A stretch of 64,000 nucleotides of DNA from Actomonas aquatica (GTDB taxonomy: Bacteria; Verrucomicrobiota; Verrucomicrobiia; Opitutales; Opitutaceae): positions 1,054,001-1,118,000 of the forward strand of contig NZ_CP139781.1 of NCBI RefSeq assembly GCF_019679435.2. Direction: 5' to 3'. How positions within the stretch are numbered: position 1 is the first letter of the stretch; every line of letters starts with the position of its first letter. This document shows positions 19,961-29,064 of this stretch, in pieces. Under the pieces are notes generated by a model that was given only the letters and a program-made list of their open reading frames with translations, made no database searches and was not told the DNA's origin. Both the position numbers and the translations under genes were made by a program.

Positions 19961-20414
19961 GTCACCACACCCCCGCCGCCCCCACCAGCCAATATCGTGC
20001 CCCCGAGTAGCCGCCGACGTTCCCCTTCCTCACCAAACCACGCAGCAACACGCCCACCGCGGACATCCCCAACCAACTCCCCAACCAACTGTAGCAGCGG
20101 CCGTCTCGGCCGCTCTCCCTGCCCCTCGGCCCCCAAACGTGGCCGAGGCTTCCAGCCTCGGTGCCGCCCCGCCGCAGGCATGGCAAGCCACGCCCCTACA
20201 CTCGCCTCTGTAGCAGGCTGGCTCGCCAGCCCTTTCCCGACCGAACCACTCGGGCGATACGCCCTCTTTCCATGCGCCCCCCTTTTTTAGACCCCTACTC
20301 TATGATTTGTTGCTAGAGCCATAGGTTCCAGTGCGTAGCCGGTAGGCGAAGCCATCCGTGTCCATCCGTGGTTAAAAAAACCCTGCCTCTCAGCCACCCC
20401 GGCCCCGTCTCCCA
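19961..20414. repeat. Spacer repeats including 110-bp dispersed repeat, copy 2
   Basis: Divergent spacer between ispE and pyrF. It holds a short-form GTAGCAGCGGCCGTCTCGG palindrome (20090-20118), a GTGGCCGAGGCTTCCAGCC palindrome (20139-20162), a GGCTGGCTCGCCAGCC palindrome (about 20218-20233) and the most diverged copy of the dispersed repeat (20288-20395). No gene is seen. Confidence 0.75.
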
Positions 20415-20474
20415 TCTCAGCCTTTTAGCATTTCAGCTTTCCAGCGTTTCCCCCTTTCAGCTTTTATCCTCCCG
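20415..20474 (+). repeat. Period-8 pyrimidine-rich leader of pyrF
   Basis: Seven exact 8-nt units run from 20415 to 20470: TCTCAGCC, TTTTAGCA, TTTCAGCT, TTCCAGCG, TTTCCCCC, TTTCAGCT and TTTATCCT. Four bases then precede the pyrF ATG. The unit consensus is TTTCAGCN. No Shine-Dalgarno sequence is present. Confidence 0.8.
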
Positions 20475-21170
20475 ATGCCCACCCAACTCATCCTCGCCCT
20501 CGACGTCCCCGACCGCGAAACCGCCCGCCCGCTGCTCCGCCAGCTCGACGGCTCCCTGTCCTGGGTGAAGATCGGACTGCAGATGTTCACCGCCCACGGC
20601 CCCGATTGGGTGCGCGAGGTCTCCGACATGGGTTTCAAAATCTTCCTCGACCTCAAACTGCACGACATCCCCAACACCGTCGCCAAAGCCGTCGAATCCC
20701 TCAGCGTCCTGCCCATCCACATGCTCACGCTCCACACCCTCGGCGGACGCGACATGATGGCCGCCGCCGTGCAGGCCCAGCAGACCACCAAGCCCGACCT
20801 GCAGCTCCTCGGCGTCACCGTGCTCACCTCCATGGACGCCGCCGCCCTCACCGCCATCGGTTGCGGCAACGATCCCGCCACCCAGGTTTCCCGGCTCGCC
20901 CAACTCGGCATCGACGCCGGCATGAGCGGCTTCGTCTGTTCCCCTCTCGAGGTGGGCCAACTCCACGCCGATCTCCCCACCAACACCCAACTCGTCACCC
21001 CCGGCGTGCGCCCCGTCGGCGCCGACAAGGGCGACCAGTCCCGCGTCACCACGCCCGCCGACGCCGCCCGCGCCGGTTCCACCCACATCGTCGTCGGCCG
21101 CCCCATCTACAAAGCCCCCGACCCCGCCGCCGCCGCCCGCTCCATCCTCTCGGAGCTCAGCCTCGCCTGA
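20475..21170 (+). CDS. pyrF: Orotidine 5'-phosphate decarboxylase
   Basis: A 231-residue TIM-barrel enzyme that converts OMP to UMP, the last step of UMP synthesis. Its catalytic loop FLDLKLHDIPNTV lies near residues 57-69, and the phosphate-binding end is VTPGVRP with IVVGRPIYKAPDP. Length is standard for the bacterial type I enzyme. Flanking isp genes are unrelated in pathway; no other pyrimidine gene is nearby. Confidence 0.97.
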   Translation: MPTQLILALDVPDRETARPLLRQLDGSLSWVKIGLQMFTAHGPDWVREVSDMGFKIFLDLKLHDIPNTVAKAVESLSVLPIHMLTLHTLGGRDMMAAAVQAQQTTKPDLQLLGVTVLTSMDAAALTAIGCGNDPATQVSRLAQLGIDAGMSGFVCSPLEVGQLHADLPTNTQLVTPGVRPVGADKGDQSRVTTPADAARAGSTHIVVGRPIYKAPDPAAAARSILSELSLA

Positions 21171-21198
21171 GCCCACATCCGACCCGCGCGACGGCCAC

Positions 21199-21222
21199 CA
21201 AAGTTTCGTTTGACGAAACAAA
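21199..21222. repeat. GTTTCGT palindrome
   Basis: GTTTCGT, TTG and ACGAAAC form a 7-bp stem at 21205-21221. A near-identical palindrome (GTTTCGTTGACGAAAC) lies at about 33307-33322, again shortly before a gene. It resembles neither of the longer module families. Confidence 0.55.
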
Positions 21223-21315
21223 GTGCCGTCGCGCCTATCTCATTACCCCACTCGCAATTGAGGGCGACTTGGCTTTGCTGACCTTCCCGCAGTTCGCGTA
21301 GCCGCCCCCTCGTTT

Positions 21316-21358
21316 TTTCAGCGTTTCCGCGTTTTAGCTCTTTAGCGTTTTCCCCACT
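21316..21358 (+). repeat. Period-8 pyrimidine-rich leader of ispD
   Basis: Five exact 8-nt units (TTTCAGCG, TTTCCGCG, TTTTAGCT, CTTTAGCG, TTTTCCCC) plus three bases reach the ispD ATG. Same TTTCAGCN family as the pyrF leader. Confidence 0.8.
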
Positions 21359-22045
21359 ATGTCTCGCACCGCTGCCATCCTCCTCGCTGCCGGCTCCGGC
21401 AAACGCATGGCCGACTCCGTCACCGACAAAGTCCTGGCCCCCTTGGCCAACATCCCGGTGTTTTCCCATAGCGCCGCCACCTTTGCCGCCAGCGGCGTCG
21501 CCGATCTCTACGTCGTCGTCTATCGGGACCAGCGACAGATGCTCGAGCTCACCGCCCTCGCGCCCACGCCCACCCTCTTCGTCCCCGGCGGCAGCGAACG
21601 CCAATACTCCGTCGCCAACGCCCTCGACGCGCTGCCGGCCGACATCGAGCAGGTGTTCATTCACGACTGCGCCCGCCCCTTTGTCCGCGTCGAACACCTC
21701 ATCGCCCTGCACAAAATTGTGCGCAAGGAAGAGGCCGTCGTGCTCGCCCACCGTGTAACCGACACCATCAAACTTCATCGCGACACCGGTCACCTCAAGA
21801 CCCTCGATCGAAACGAACTTTGGGCGATGGAGACCCCGCAAGTCTTCGCCCGGGAGCTCATCGTCAAAGCCTACAACCGCGCCGCCAACCGCGGCGTAAA
21901 GCTCACCGATGACGCCGCCGCCGTGGAACTCCTCCGTCACCCCGTCGCGCTCTTGGAGAACACCCACCCCAACCCCAAGCTCACCACCCCCGCCGACCTC
22001 CCCTGGTTCGAATACCTGCACCAGTCCCAGCAATCGACTGAGTAA
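21359..22045 (+). CDS. ispD: 2-C-methyl-D-erythritol 4-phosphate cytidylyltransferase
   Basis: A 228-residue enzyme joining CTP and MEP in the isoprenoid pathway. The N-terminal nucleotide loop ILLAAGSGKRM, the central VFIHDCARPFV and ELWAMETPQVF, and the LTDDAAAVE segment are the standard IspD motifs. It lies between pyrF and ispF, with ispE about 1.4 kb upstream in divergent orientation, so three consecutive-step MEP enzymes cluster here. Confidence 0.96.
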   Translation: MSRTAAILLAAGSGKRMADSVTDKVLAPLANIPVFSHSAATFAASGVADLYVVVYRDQRQMLELTALAPTPTLFVPGGSERQYSVANALDALPADIEQVFIHDCARPFVRVEHLIALHKIVRKEEAVVLAHRVTDTIKLHRDTGHLKTLDRNELWAMETPQVFARELIVKAYNRAANRGVKLTDDAAAVELLRHPVALLENTHPNPKLTTPADLPWFEYLHQSQQSTE

Positions 22046-22079
22046 GTGGGCCCCTTGCGACCGCCGCCCCCCGTGGGGC

Positions 22080-22260
22080 TTACCCAACGTGGCCGAGGCT
22101 TCCAGCCTCGGCGCCCCCACCGCAACGGACTCGACAAGCCAAGCCCCAACACGCGCCCCCTGTAGCGGGCTGGCTCGCCTGCCCCAACCCAGTCCCCAGC
22201 TACGAGCCCCCCCAGCACCCAGCAACAACCAGCCCACCAGCGCTCCGTTTCTCTTTGCGC
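22080..22260. repeat. Spacer palindromes
   Basis: Contains a GTGGCCGAGGCTTCCAGCC palindrome (22090-22112) and a GTAGCGGGCTGGCTCGCC palindrome (22162-22183), followed by CAGCACCCAGCAACAACC period-7 text and CTTTGCGCC units that approach ispF. No gene is seen. Confidence 0.7.
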
Positions 22261-22290
22261 CTTCTGCGCCTTTTTGCGGCTATCCCCCCG

Positions 22291-22788
22291 ATGATCCCCT
22301 TCCGCATCGGACACGGCTACGACATCCACCGCATCGTTGACGGTCGCCCCATGGTTTTGGGCGGAGTCACCTTCGACGTCGCTTACGGACTCGACGGCCA
22401 CTCCGACGCCGATGCCCTCACCCACGCCATCTGCGACGCCTTGCTCGGCGCCGCTGGCCTGCCCGACATCGGACACTTTTTCCCCAACGACGACCCGGCC
22501 TACAAAGGCATCGACTCACAAAAGCTGCTCACCCGGGTCGCGTCCGAGCTCCGTCAGCGCGGCTGGGAAATCGGCAACATCGACGCCTCCCTCATTGCGG
22601 AAAAACCCAAGATCGCCCCGGTCCTGGCTGAGATGAAACAAAACCTCGCGACCTCCGCGGGCATCTCGATTGAGCAACTCGGTCTCAAAGCGACCACCAA
22701 CGAAGGCGCCGGCAGCCTCGGCCGCGCCGAAGCCATCGCCGCCCACGCAGTCGCCCTCATCCACCGCCCCGAAGCGCCAGCGCGGTAG
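22291..22788 (+). CDS. ispF: 2-C-methyl-D-erythritol 2,4-cyclodiphosphate synthase
   Basis: A 165-residue trimeric zinc enzyme that cyclises CDP-MEP 2-phosphate. It shows the metal-binding GHGYDIHR at the N-terminus, the LDGHSDADALTHAICDALLGA block and the C-terminal LKATTNEGAGSLGR. The ATG at 22291 matches the family N-terminus; the longer frame to 22255 runs through the leader. The leader is of the CTTTGCGCC type, ending in GCGGCTATCCCCCCG. Confidence 0.97.
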   Translation: MIPFRIGHGYDIHRIVDGRPMVLGGVTFDVAYGLDGHSDADALTHAICDALLGAAGLPDIGHFFPNDDPAYKGIDSQKLLTRVASELRQRGWEIGNIDASLIAEKPKIAPVLAEMKQNLATSAGISIEQLGLKATTNEGAGSLGRAEAIAAHAVALIHRPEAPAR

Positions 22789-23272
22789 GCGATAGGTGTT
22801 AGGTGCTAGGTGATCAGCTGTCAGCGGTCAGGCATCAGCTTTTCGACAGCGCAACGCGCCGCCCTACGCCCCCCACCGCAACACGCGGGCGACACGCCCG
22901 CGGCTACATCCCGCATAGATTTATCAGCAGCGGGCGCCTGTCCCGCGACTGCGGTGATCTCAGCCGCTCCCCTCTCGCTCCTGCCCGCCGTAGCCTCAGC
23001 GTAGGCGGATACCTCTCAGCCCTTCCCGTCTCTGTGTCTTCCCTGTCCGCCGAAGCCTTGGCGTAGGTGGATGCGTTCTTCGCGTCCTTTGCCGTCTTTG
23101 CGTTAAACTTCGCTGCCTCTCGGTCCCAGCGATAGGCGATCAGCTGTCAGCCATCAGCCTTTCGACGGCGCAACGCGCCGTTGGGGTCGCGGGTCCTCCC
23201 GCAGACTCGACCTTCAGACCTTAAGACATTCAGACCTTAAGACCGCGGCGCAACGCGCCGCTCCATTTCCCT
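22789..23272. repeat. Mosaic of spacer repeat modules
   Basis: Starts with period-7 purine-rich text just after the ispF stop (22783-22845: units like CGATAGG, TGTTAGG, TGCTAGG, CTGTCAG). Then come the CGGCG hairpin, the CGCGGGCGACACGCCCGCG hairpin, a variant long-form GCAGCGGGCGCC palindrome (22921-22971) and GTCCGCCGAAGCC modules. A period-8 array follows at 23209-23248 (GACCTTCA, GACCTTAA, GACATTCA, GACCTTAA, GACCGCGG). No gene is seen. Confidence 0.8.
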
Positions 23273-24979
23273 TTGCGCCTCCTCTACCTTTTTGCGGCTA
23301 TCCCATCTGTGTTCATCTGTGTCCATCAGTGGTTAAAAAACCACGCCTGCCTCACCGCCCGCCACGCCCTCTCCGTCGCGCTCGCCCTGCCCCTGCTCCT
23401 CGCCCTGCCCGCCTGCAAACCGCGTGAGACCAACGTCGAATCCGGCAACCGCACGCAGACCCTTCACCGCGGCATGGGCCCGGCACTCGCCAATCTCGAT
23501 CCCCACCTCGCCACCGGCACGACCGACTACAATGTCCTCTCCGCCCTCTTCGAAGGTCTGATCGCCGAAGACCCGGTTGACCTCTCCCCGGTGCCCGGCG
23601 TCGCTGCCTCCTGGGACATCTCGGCCGACGGCCGTCACTACACCTTCCACCTGCGCGCCGACGCCCGCTGGTCCAACGGAGATCCCGTCACCGCCACCGA
23701 CTTCCGCGACTCCTGGCAACGCGTGCTCTCGCCGCAACTCGCCGCCGACTACGCCAACCTGCTCTACGTGCTCGACGGCGCCGAAGCCTACCACCGCGGC
23801 GAAACCACCGACTTCACCACCGTCGGTGTTCGCGCCCCCGACGCCCACACCCTCGAGGTCACGCTCGCTTACCCCGCGCCCTTCTTCCTCTCCCTGCTCC
23901 AGCATTGGATGTGGTATCCCGTGCACCTGCCGTCCATCGCCGCTATCGGCGATCCACTCGACCGCACCACCCCGTGGGCGCGAGCCGAAACCCTGGTCAG
24001 CAACGGCCCCTTCCAACTCACCGAATGGCGCCGCGGCGAACGCATCGTCGCCACCCGCAACCCGCACTACTGGGACGCCGCCACCGTCACGCTCAACGCC
24101 ATCCACTTCCACCCCTTCGAAGGCGTCGACACCGAAGAACGCGCCTTTCGCGCCGGCCAAATCCACCTCACCGACGCCCTGCCCGTTGCCAAGATCGACA
24201 CCTACCGCCGCGAAACGCCGGAGCGCCTGCGCATCGATCCCTACCTCGGCACCTACTTCTTCCGCCTCAACACCACCCACGATTTCCTCGCCGATCCCCG
24301 CGTGCGCCAAGCGCTCAACCACGCCACCGATCGCACTGCCATCGTCGAAAACATCCTCCGCGGCGGTCAGATCCCCTCCGCCGCCTACGTGCCCACCGGC
24401 ACCGGCGCCGGCTACCAACCACCCGCCGGCCTGACCTACAACCTCGCGACCGCCCGCGCCCTGCTCGCCGACGCCGGTTACTCCGATGGCACCAACGCCC
24501 CCACGATCGAAATCCTCTTCAACACCTCCGAGAATCACCAACTCGTCGCCGAGGCCCTCCAAGCCATGTGGCAACGCGACCTCGGTCTCACCGTGACCCT
24601 GCGGAACATGGAGAACAAAACGGTCCTCGAGACCCGGCGCACCGGCGGCTACGACCTCCTGCGTTCCGCGTGGATCGCCGACTACAACGACCCCACCTCC
24701 TTTCTCGACGTCTTCCGCAGCGACAGCGGCAACAACTACACCGGCTGGGCCAACGCCGACTACGACCGCCTCCTCGACGAAGCGACTCAGGCCAGCGACC
24801 CCGCCACGCGCCGCAGTCTGCTCCAACAAGCAGAGACCATTCTTCTCGAAGACGCCCCCATCCTCCCCCTCTTCACCTACACCCACGTCTTCGCCCTCCA
24901 CCCCTCCGTCCAAGGCTGGTTTCCCACGCTCCTCGACCACCACCCCTACAAACACGTCTCCCTAAAGACCTCAGAATAG
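23273..24979 (+). CDS. Oligopeptide ABC transporter substrate-binding lipoprotein (SBP family 5)
   Basis: A periplasmic, lipid-anchored solute-binding protein. The signal core SVALALPLLLALPAC places the lipobox cysteine just before KPRE. The mature domain is a full-length SBP_bac_5 fold (DPHLATGTTDYNVL, YTFHLRADARWSNG, and the C-terminal DYNDPTSFLDVF typical of OppA). The start is uncertain: no ATG lies in frame before the signal core, only TTG 23273 and GTG 23309, both inside spacer-repeat sequence. A paralogue lies at 27445; no permease or ATPase genes are adjacent. Binding of peptides is family knowledge. Confidence 0.85.
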   Translation: MRLLYLFAAIPSVFICVHQWLKNHACLTARHALSVALALPLLLALPACKPRETNVESGNRTQTLHRGMGPALANLDPHLATGTTDYNVLSALFEGLIAEDPVDLSPVPGVAASWDISADGRHYTFHLRADARWSNGDPVTATDFRDSWQRVLSPQLAADYANLLYVLDGAEAYHRGETTDFTTVGVRAPDAHTLEVTLAYPAPFFLSLLQHWMWYPVHLPSIAAIGDPLDRTTPWARAETLVSNGPFQLTEWRRGERIVATRNPHYWDAATVTLNAIHFHPFEGVDTEERAFRAGQIHLTDALPVAKIDTYRRETPERLRIDPYLGTYFFRLNTTHDFLADPRVRQALNHATDRTAIVENILRGGQIPSAAYVPTGTGAGYQPPAGLTYNLATARALLADAGYSDGTNAPTIEILFNTSENHQLVAEALQAMWQRDLGLTVTLRNMENKTVLETRRTGGYDLLRSAWIADYNDPTSFLDVFRSDSGNNYTGWANADYDRLLDEATQASDPATRRSLLQQAETILLEDAPILPLFTYTHVFALHPSVQGWFPTLLDHHPYKHVSLKTSE

Positions 24980-24984
24980 CGCGC

Positions 24985-25321
24985 CCACGGTGGACGCGGA
25001 CGTCCCCGGCCGCGTCGCCCTGCCTCTCAGTCTAGGCCGCGAGATCGCTCGCGCTATCCCTGCCCCACGGCCGCTTCCAACGTGGCCGAGGCTTCGCCCG
25101 ATCCGTCTCCACACCACCGCAAAACGCGGGCCACACGCCCGCGGCTACATCCCCCTCAAAATGTAGCAGCGGCCGTCTCGGCCGCTCCCCGTGCCTCTCG
25201 CTCACCTCCCCTGTCCGCCGAAGCCTCGGCGTAGGAGGATGCCTCTCGGCTCAAGTTCCCAGCTACCAGTTACCCACTTTCAGCTTTTGCCGCCCGACCG
25301 CGCCGCCCATTCTCCCCCGCC
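24985..25321. repeat. Mosaic of spacer repeat modules
   Basis: Holds the post-stop GGTGGACGCGGACGTCC element (24989), the GGCCGCGAG module, a partial GTGGCCGAGGCTTC palindrome, the CGCGGG hairpin (25130), the short-form GTAGCAGCGGCCG palindrome (25161-25190) and the GTCCGCCGAAGCC module, ending in CAGCTACCAGTTACCC text before the peptidase. No gene is seen. Confidence 0.75.
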
Positions 25322-27016
25322 ATGCAACACCTCCGCCCCTCGCGCCGCGCCATCCGCACCGTCGCACTCCTGCTCACCACCTTCGGCCTCACCTCCGTCG
25401 TCGCACCGCTCGCGTCACTCGCAGCCGATCGCGCTTCGCCGGACCATCTCCACGAGATGATCGCCACGCTCTCCTCCGACGACTTCGAAGGCCGCAACCC
25501 GGGTTCCGCAGGCGAAGACAAAACCGTCGCTTACCTCATCGATCAACTCACCGCCATGGACGTCGCACCGGGCAACCCCAACGGCACCTACACGCAGGAC
25601 GTCGGCCTCGTCGGCATCACCTCCAAAACCTCACTCTCCTTTTCCGTCGGCGACGAAACCCTCGAGCCCGTGCTCGTCAACGACTATACCGCCGCCTCCA
25701 AGCGCGTGACCGCCGATCCCATCGCCGCCACCGCCAGCGAAGTCATCTTCCTCGGCTACGGCGTGCAGGCCCCAGAGTTCAATTGGGACGACTTCAAGGG
25801 CGTCGACGTCACCGGCAAAACCATCGTCGTGCTCGTCAACGATCCGCCCCTGCCCGATCCCGCCGATCCCACCAAACTCGATGACGCCCAGTTTAAGGGC
25901 AAGGCGATGACCTACTACGGCCGCTACGACTACAAATACGAAACAGCCTCCCGCCTCGGCGCCGCCGCCTGTCTGATCGTCCACGAAACCGGCCCCGCCG
26001 GATACCCCTTCGCCGTGCTCACCGCCGGCTCCGGTCGCGAATCTTTCTCCCTCGCCAGCGCCGATGGCAACGCCTCTCGCGTCGGCCTCGAGGGTTGGAT
26101 CTCCCGCGACTTCGCCGAAAAACTCTTCGCCGCCGGCGGCCACGATTTCGCCGCCCTCAAAGCCGCCGCCGCCCGCCGCGACTTTGAACCCGTGCCGCTC
26201 AACGCCACCCTCGACTACACCGTCACCAACACCACCCGCACCGTCGACTCGCAGAACGTCATCGGCCTGGTTGAGGGTTCCGATCCGTCATTGAAAAACG
26301 AATACGTCATCTACACCGCGCACTGGGACCACATGGGCCGCGACGAACGCCTGCCCGGCGACCAAGTCTTCAACGGCGCCATGGACAACGCCAGCGGCAC
26401 CGCCGTCGTGCTCGAGATCGCCCGCCTCTTTGCCGCCACGCCCCCCGCCGAGCGTCCCGACCGTTCCCTGCTCTTCCTCTTCGTCACCGCCGAAGAACGC
26501 GGCCTGCTCGGCTCAAAATACTACGCCGAGAACCCGCTCTACCCCCTGCGCGACACCATCGCCAACATCAACAAAGACGGCGCCAATATCTACGCCCCCA
26601 CCAAGGACATTGAAATCATCGGATCAGGCAGCACGACCATCGAGGACGTCGCCGCCGAGCTCGCCGCCGAAAACGGCCAATTCCTCCTGCCCGACTCGCA
26701 GTCCGAAAAAGGCTTCTTCTACCGCAGCGACCACTTCTCTTTCGCCAAAGTCGGCGTGCCCGCCTTCTACAGCAAAGCGGGTCGCATCGCGATCGGCTTC
26801 CCGGAGAACTACATCGACGAAAAACGCGCGGAGTATACCGCCAAGCACTACCACAAAGTGAGCGATGAAATCAGCGACCTGTGGAACTTCGAAGCCATCG
26901 CCCAGGAAGCCAACTTCCTGCACGAACTCGGCCGCCGCCTCGCCAACGCCGAAGAGGTCCCCGAGTGGCTCCCCGGCACCGAGTTTAAGTCCACCCGCGA
27001 CGCCCAGCGCCCGTAA
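25322..27016 (+). CDS. Secreted M28-family zinc metallopeptidase with PA domain
   Basis: A 564-residue exported aminopeptidase-like enzyme. A Sec signal peptide covers about residues 1-36 (VALLLTTFGLTSVVAPLAS). A protease-associated insert spans about residues 120-290. The peptidase core follows: zinc ligands in YTAHWDHMG and the bridging Asp of MDNASGTAVVLE, catalytic Glu pair in TAEERGLLGSKY, and the late HisAsp region YRSDHFSF. It probably releases amino acids from peptides in the periplasm or outside. It lies between two oligopeptide-binding proteins on the same strand, which fits a peptide-scavenging role. Confidence 0.92.
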   Translation: MQHLRPSRRAIRTVALLLTTFGLTSVVAPLASLAADRASPDHLHEMIATLSSDDFEGRNPGSAGEDKTVAYLIDQLTAMDVAPGNPNGTYTQDVGLVGITSKTSLSFSVGDETLEPVLVNDYTAASKRVTADPIAATASEVIFLGYGVQAPEFNWDDFKGVDVTGKTIVVLVNDPPLPDPADPTKLDDAQFKGKAMTYYGRYDYKYETASRLGAAACLIVHETGPAGYPFAVLTAGSGRESFSLASADGNASRVGLEGWISRDFAEKLFAAGGHDFAALKAAAARRDFEPVPLNATLDYTVTNTTRTVDSQNVIGLVEGSDPSLKNEYVIYTAHWDHMGRDERLPGDQVFNGAMDNASGTAVVLEIARLFAATPPAERPDRSLLFLFVTAEERGLLGSKYYAENPLYPLRDTIANINKDGANIYAPTKDIEIIGSGSTTIEDVAAELAAENGQFLLPDSQSEKGFFYRSDHFSFAKVGVPAFYSKAGRIAIGFPENYIDEKRAEYTAKHYHKVSDEISDLWNFEAIAQEANFLHELGRRLANAEEVPEWLPGTEFKSTRDAQRP

Positions 27017-27444
27017 CCATCGCAGCCTCCTGAGGTGGACGCGGACGTCCCCGGCCGCGTAGCCCCGCCCCTCGGTCCCTGCGACCAGCGCTCAGCTTTC
27101 AGCACCTCGCCACCAGCGACCATCCCCCCGCAACACGCGGGCGACACGCCCGCGGCTACATCCCCATCAATATGTAGCAGCGGCCGTCTCGGCCGCTCTC
27201 CCTGCCCCTCCGCCCCTTTTCCTGAGATCCCGACTACGAGATTTGTTTCTACACTCATAGGTTCCAGTGCGTAGCCGGTAGGCGAAGCCATCCGTGTCCA
27301 TCCGTGGTTAAAAACAGCCCTGCCTCTCGGCCCCTGACCCACCGTCCCCAACACCCAGCTCCCAGCCCACCAGTTTTTACCATTTCGACGGCGCAATGCG
27401 CCGCCAATCCTTGCCCCCGGCACGCTCTTGGCTGTCTTAAGCCC
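27017..27444. repeat. Spacer modules including 110-bp dispersed repeat, copy 3
   Basis: Post-stop GGTGGACGCGGACGTCC element (27034), CGCGGG hairpin (27135), short GTAGCAGCGGCCG palindrome (27172-27201), the dispersed repeat (27219-27330), period-7 CCAGCTC/CCAGCCC text and the CGGCGCAATGCGCCG hairpin (27387). No gene is seen. Confidence 0.8.
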
Positions 27445-29064
27445 ATGCTTAAACTCCGATCGCTGCTCAGCATCGTCTGCTCCGCCCTCATCCTCACCCT
27501 TCTCGCCGGCTGCGGCGGCGCCGGCGGCCGGGACGACGGCGACCTCAAAGTCCTCCACTTCGGCAACGGCGCCGAACCTCAGGACCTCGATCCCCAAATC
27601 ATCACCGGCACCATCGAGCACCGCCTCATGCTCGCCCTCAACGAAGGCCTCGTCTCCGAAGACCCCGACCTGAAGATCGTCCCCGGTGTCGCCCAGAGTT
27701 GGGACATCTCCGACGACGGACTCGTCTACACTTTCCACCTCAACCCCGCGGCCAAGTGGTCCAACGGCGACACCCTCACCGCCGCCGATTTTGTGGGCTC
27801 CTACAAACGTATGCTCACGCCGTCATTGGCCTCTGAATACGCCTACATGCTCTACCACGTGGTCGGCGCCGAGGACTACCACCTGGGCAAACTCACCGAC
27901 TTCAGCGAGACCGGTTTCAAAGCCCTCGACGAGCACACCCTCGAACTCACCCTCAAGCAGCGCACGCCCTTCCTGCTCCACGCCATGAACCACTACGCCT
28001 GGTTCCCGGTGCCGATCAAAGTCATCGCCGAACATGGCGGTTTGGAGAATCGCACCTCCGGATGGACCCGTCCCGATACCTTCGTCGGCAACGGCCCGTT
28101 CGCGCTCAAAGAATGGCTCCCCAGCCGCAAGATCGTCGTCGAACGCTCGCCCACCTATTGGGACCGGGAGAACGTGAAGCTCGACGAGATTCACTTCTAC
28201 CCGATCGAAAGCCTCGACACCGAAGAGCGCATGTTCCGCACCGGTCAGCTCCACGTGACCAACGAAGTGCCGCTTTCCAAGATTCCGGTTTACCAAGCCG
28301 AGCGCCCCGACGACATCGAGATCGCGCCCTACAACGGCATCTACCTCTACCGCTTCAACGTCACGCGTCCGCCCTTCGACGACCCGCGCGTGCGCAAAGC
28401 CTTCACCTACGCCATCGACCGCGAAGCGCTCGTCTCGAAGGTCACGCTCGCGAACGAATTGCCCGCCTACAACGTCGTGCCCCCCGGCCTGCTCGACTAC
28501 AAGTCGGAGCACAAATTCACGGCCGACGTCGCCGAAGCCCAACGCCTGCTCGCCGAAGCCGGCTTCCCCAACGGCGAAGGTTTCCCGCCGGTCGATGTGC
28601 ACTACAACACCTCCGAGAAACACAAGATCATCGCCGAAGCCATCCAGCAGATGTGGCGGCAGAACCTCGGTATCACCGTCGGCCTCTACAACCAGGAGTG
28701 GAAGGTCTACCTCGATGCCCAGGACGAGTTGAACTACACCATCTCGCGCGGCGGTTGGATCGCCGACTACGTCGATCCGCACGTTTTCCTCGACCTCTGG
28801 AAAGGCGGCGGCGGCAACAACGACACTGGCTGGGTCAATGAACGTTACGACACCCTGCTCGAAAGCGCGCTCAACGCCCCCAACGACGACGAACGTTTTT
28901 CGATCTACAACGAGATGGAAGCCATCCTCCTCGAGGACATGCCCATCATGCCCATCTACCACTACACCCGCGCTCGCCTGATCGACCGCGACAAAGTCCT
29001 CCACTACCACAGCACCCCCCTCGACAACTTCCCCTGGAAGTTCGTCGACCTGGTAAAAGAGTAA
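27445..29064 (+). CDS. Oligopeptide ABC transporter substrate-binding lipoprotein, paralogue
   Basis: A 539-residue SBP family 5 lipoprotein. The start at 27445 gives a clean lipoprotein signal (MLKLRSLLSIVCSALILTLL, lipobox LLAGC). The binding domain resembles the one at 23273 throughout: both share WDIS-DG-YTFHL, WSNGD, NGPF-L-EW and DTEER-FR-GQ-H-T stretches, so they are paralogues. It ends with AILLEDMPIMPIYHYTRARL, usual for OppA-like proteins. No membrane or ATPase subunits are nearby, so it must share a transporter encoded elsewhere. Confidence 0.93.
   Translation: MLKLRSLLSIVCSALILTLLAGCGGAGGRDDGDLKVLHFGNGAEPQDLDPQIITGTIEHRLMLALNEGLVSEDPDLKIVPGVAQSWDISDDGLVYTFHLNPAAKWSNGDTLTAADFVGSYKRMLTPSLASEYAYMLYHVVGAEDYHLGKLTDFSETGFKALDEHTLELTLKQRTPFLLHAMNHYAWFPVPIKVIAEHGGLENRTSGWTRPDTFVGNGPFALKEWLPSRKIVVERSPTYWDRENVKLDEIHFYPIESLDTEERMFRTGQLHVTNEVPLSKIPVYQAERPDDIEIAPYNGIYLYRFNVTRPPFDDPRVRKAFTYAIDREALVSKVTLANELPAYNVVPPGLLDYKSEHKFTADVAEAQRLLAEAGFPNGEGFPPVDVHYNTSEKHKIIAEAIQQMWRQNLGITVGLYNQEWKVYLDAQDELNYTISRGGWIADYVDPHVFLDLWKGGGGNNDTGWVNERYDTLLESALNAPNDDERFSIYNEMEAILLEDMPIMPIYHYTRARLIDRDKVLHYHSTPLDNFPWKFVDLVKE

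Noticed and set aside
27304-27444. N-terminal extension of the second binding protein
   Set aside because: The added codons are spacer-repeat sequence, and a clean lipoprotein signal starts at 27445.
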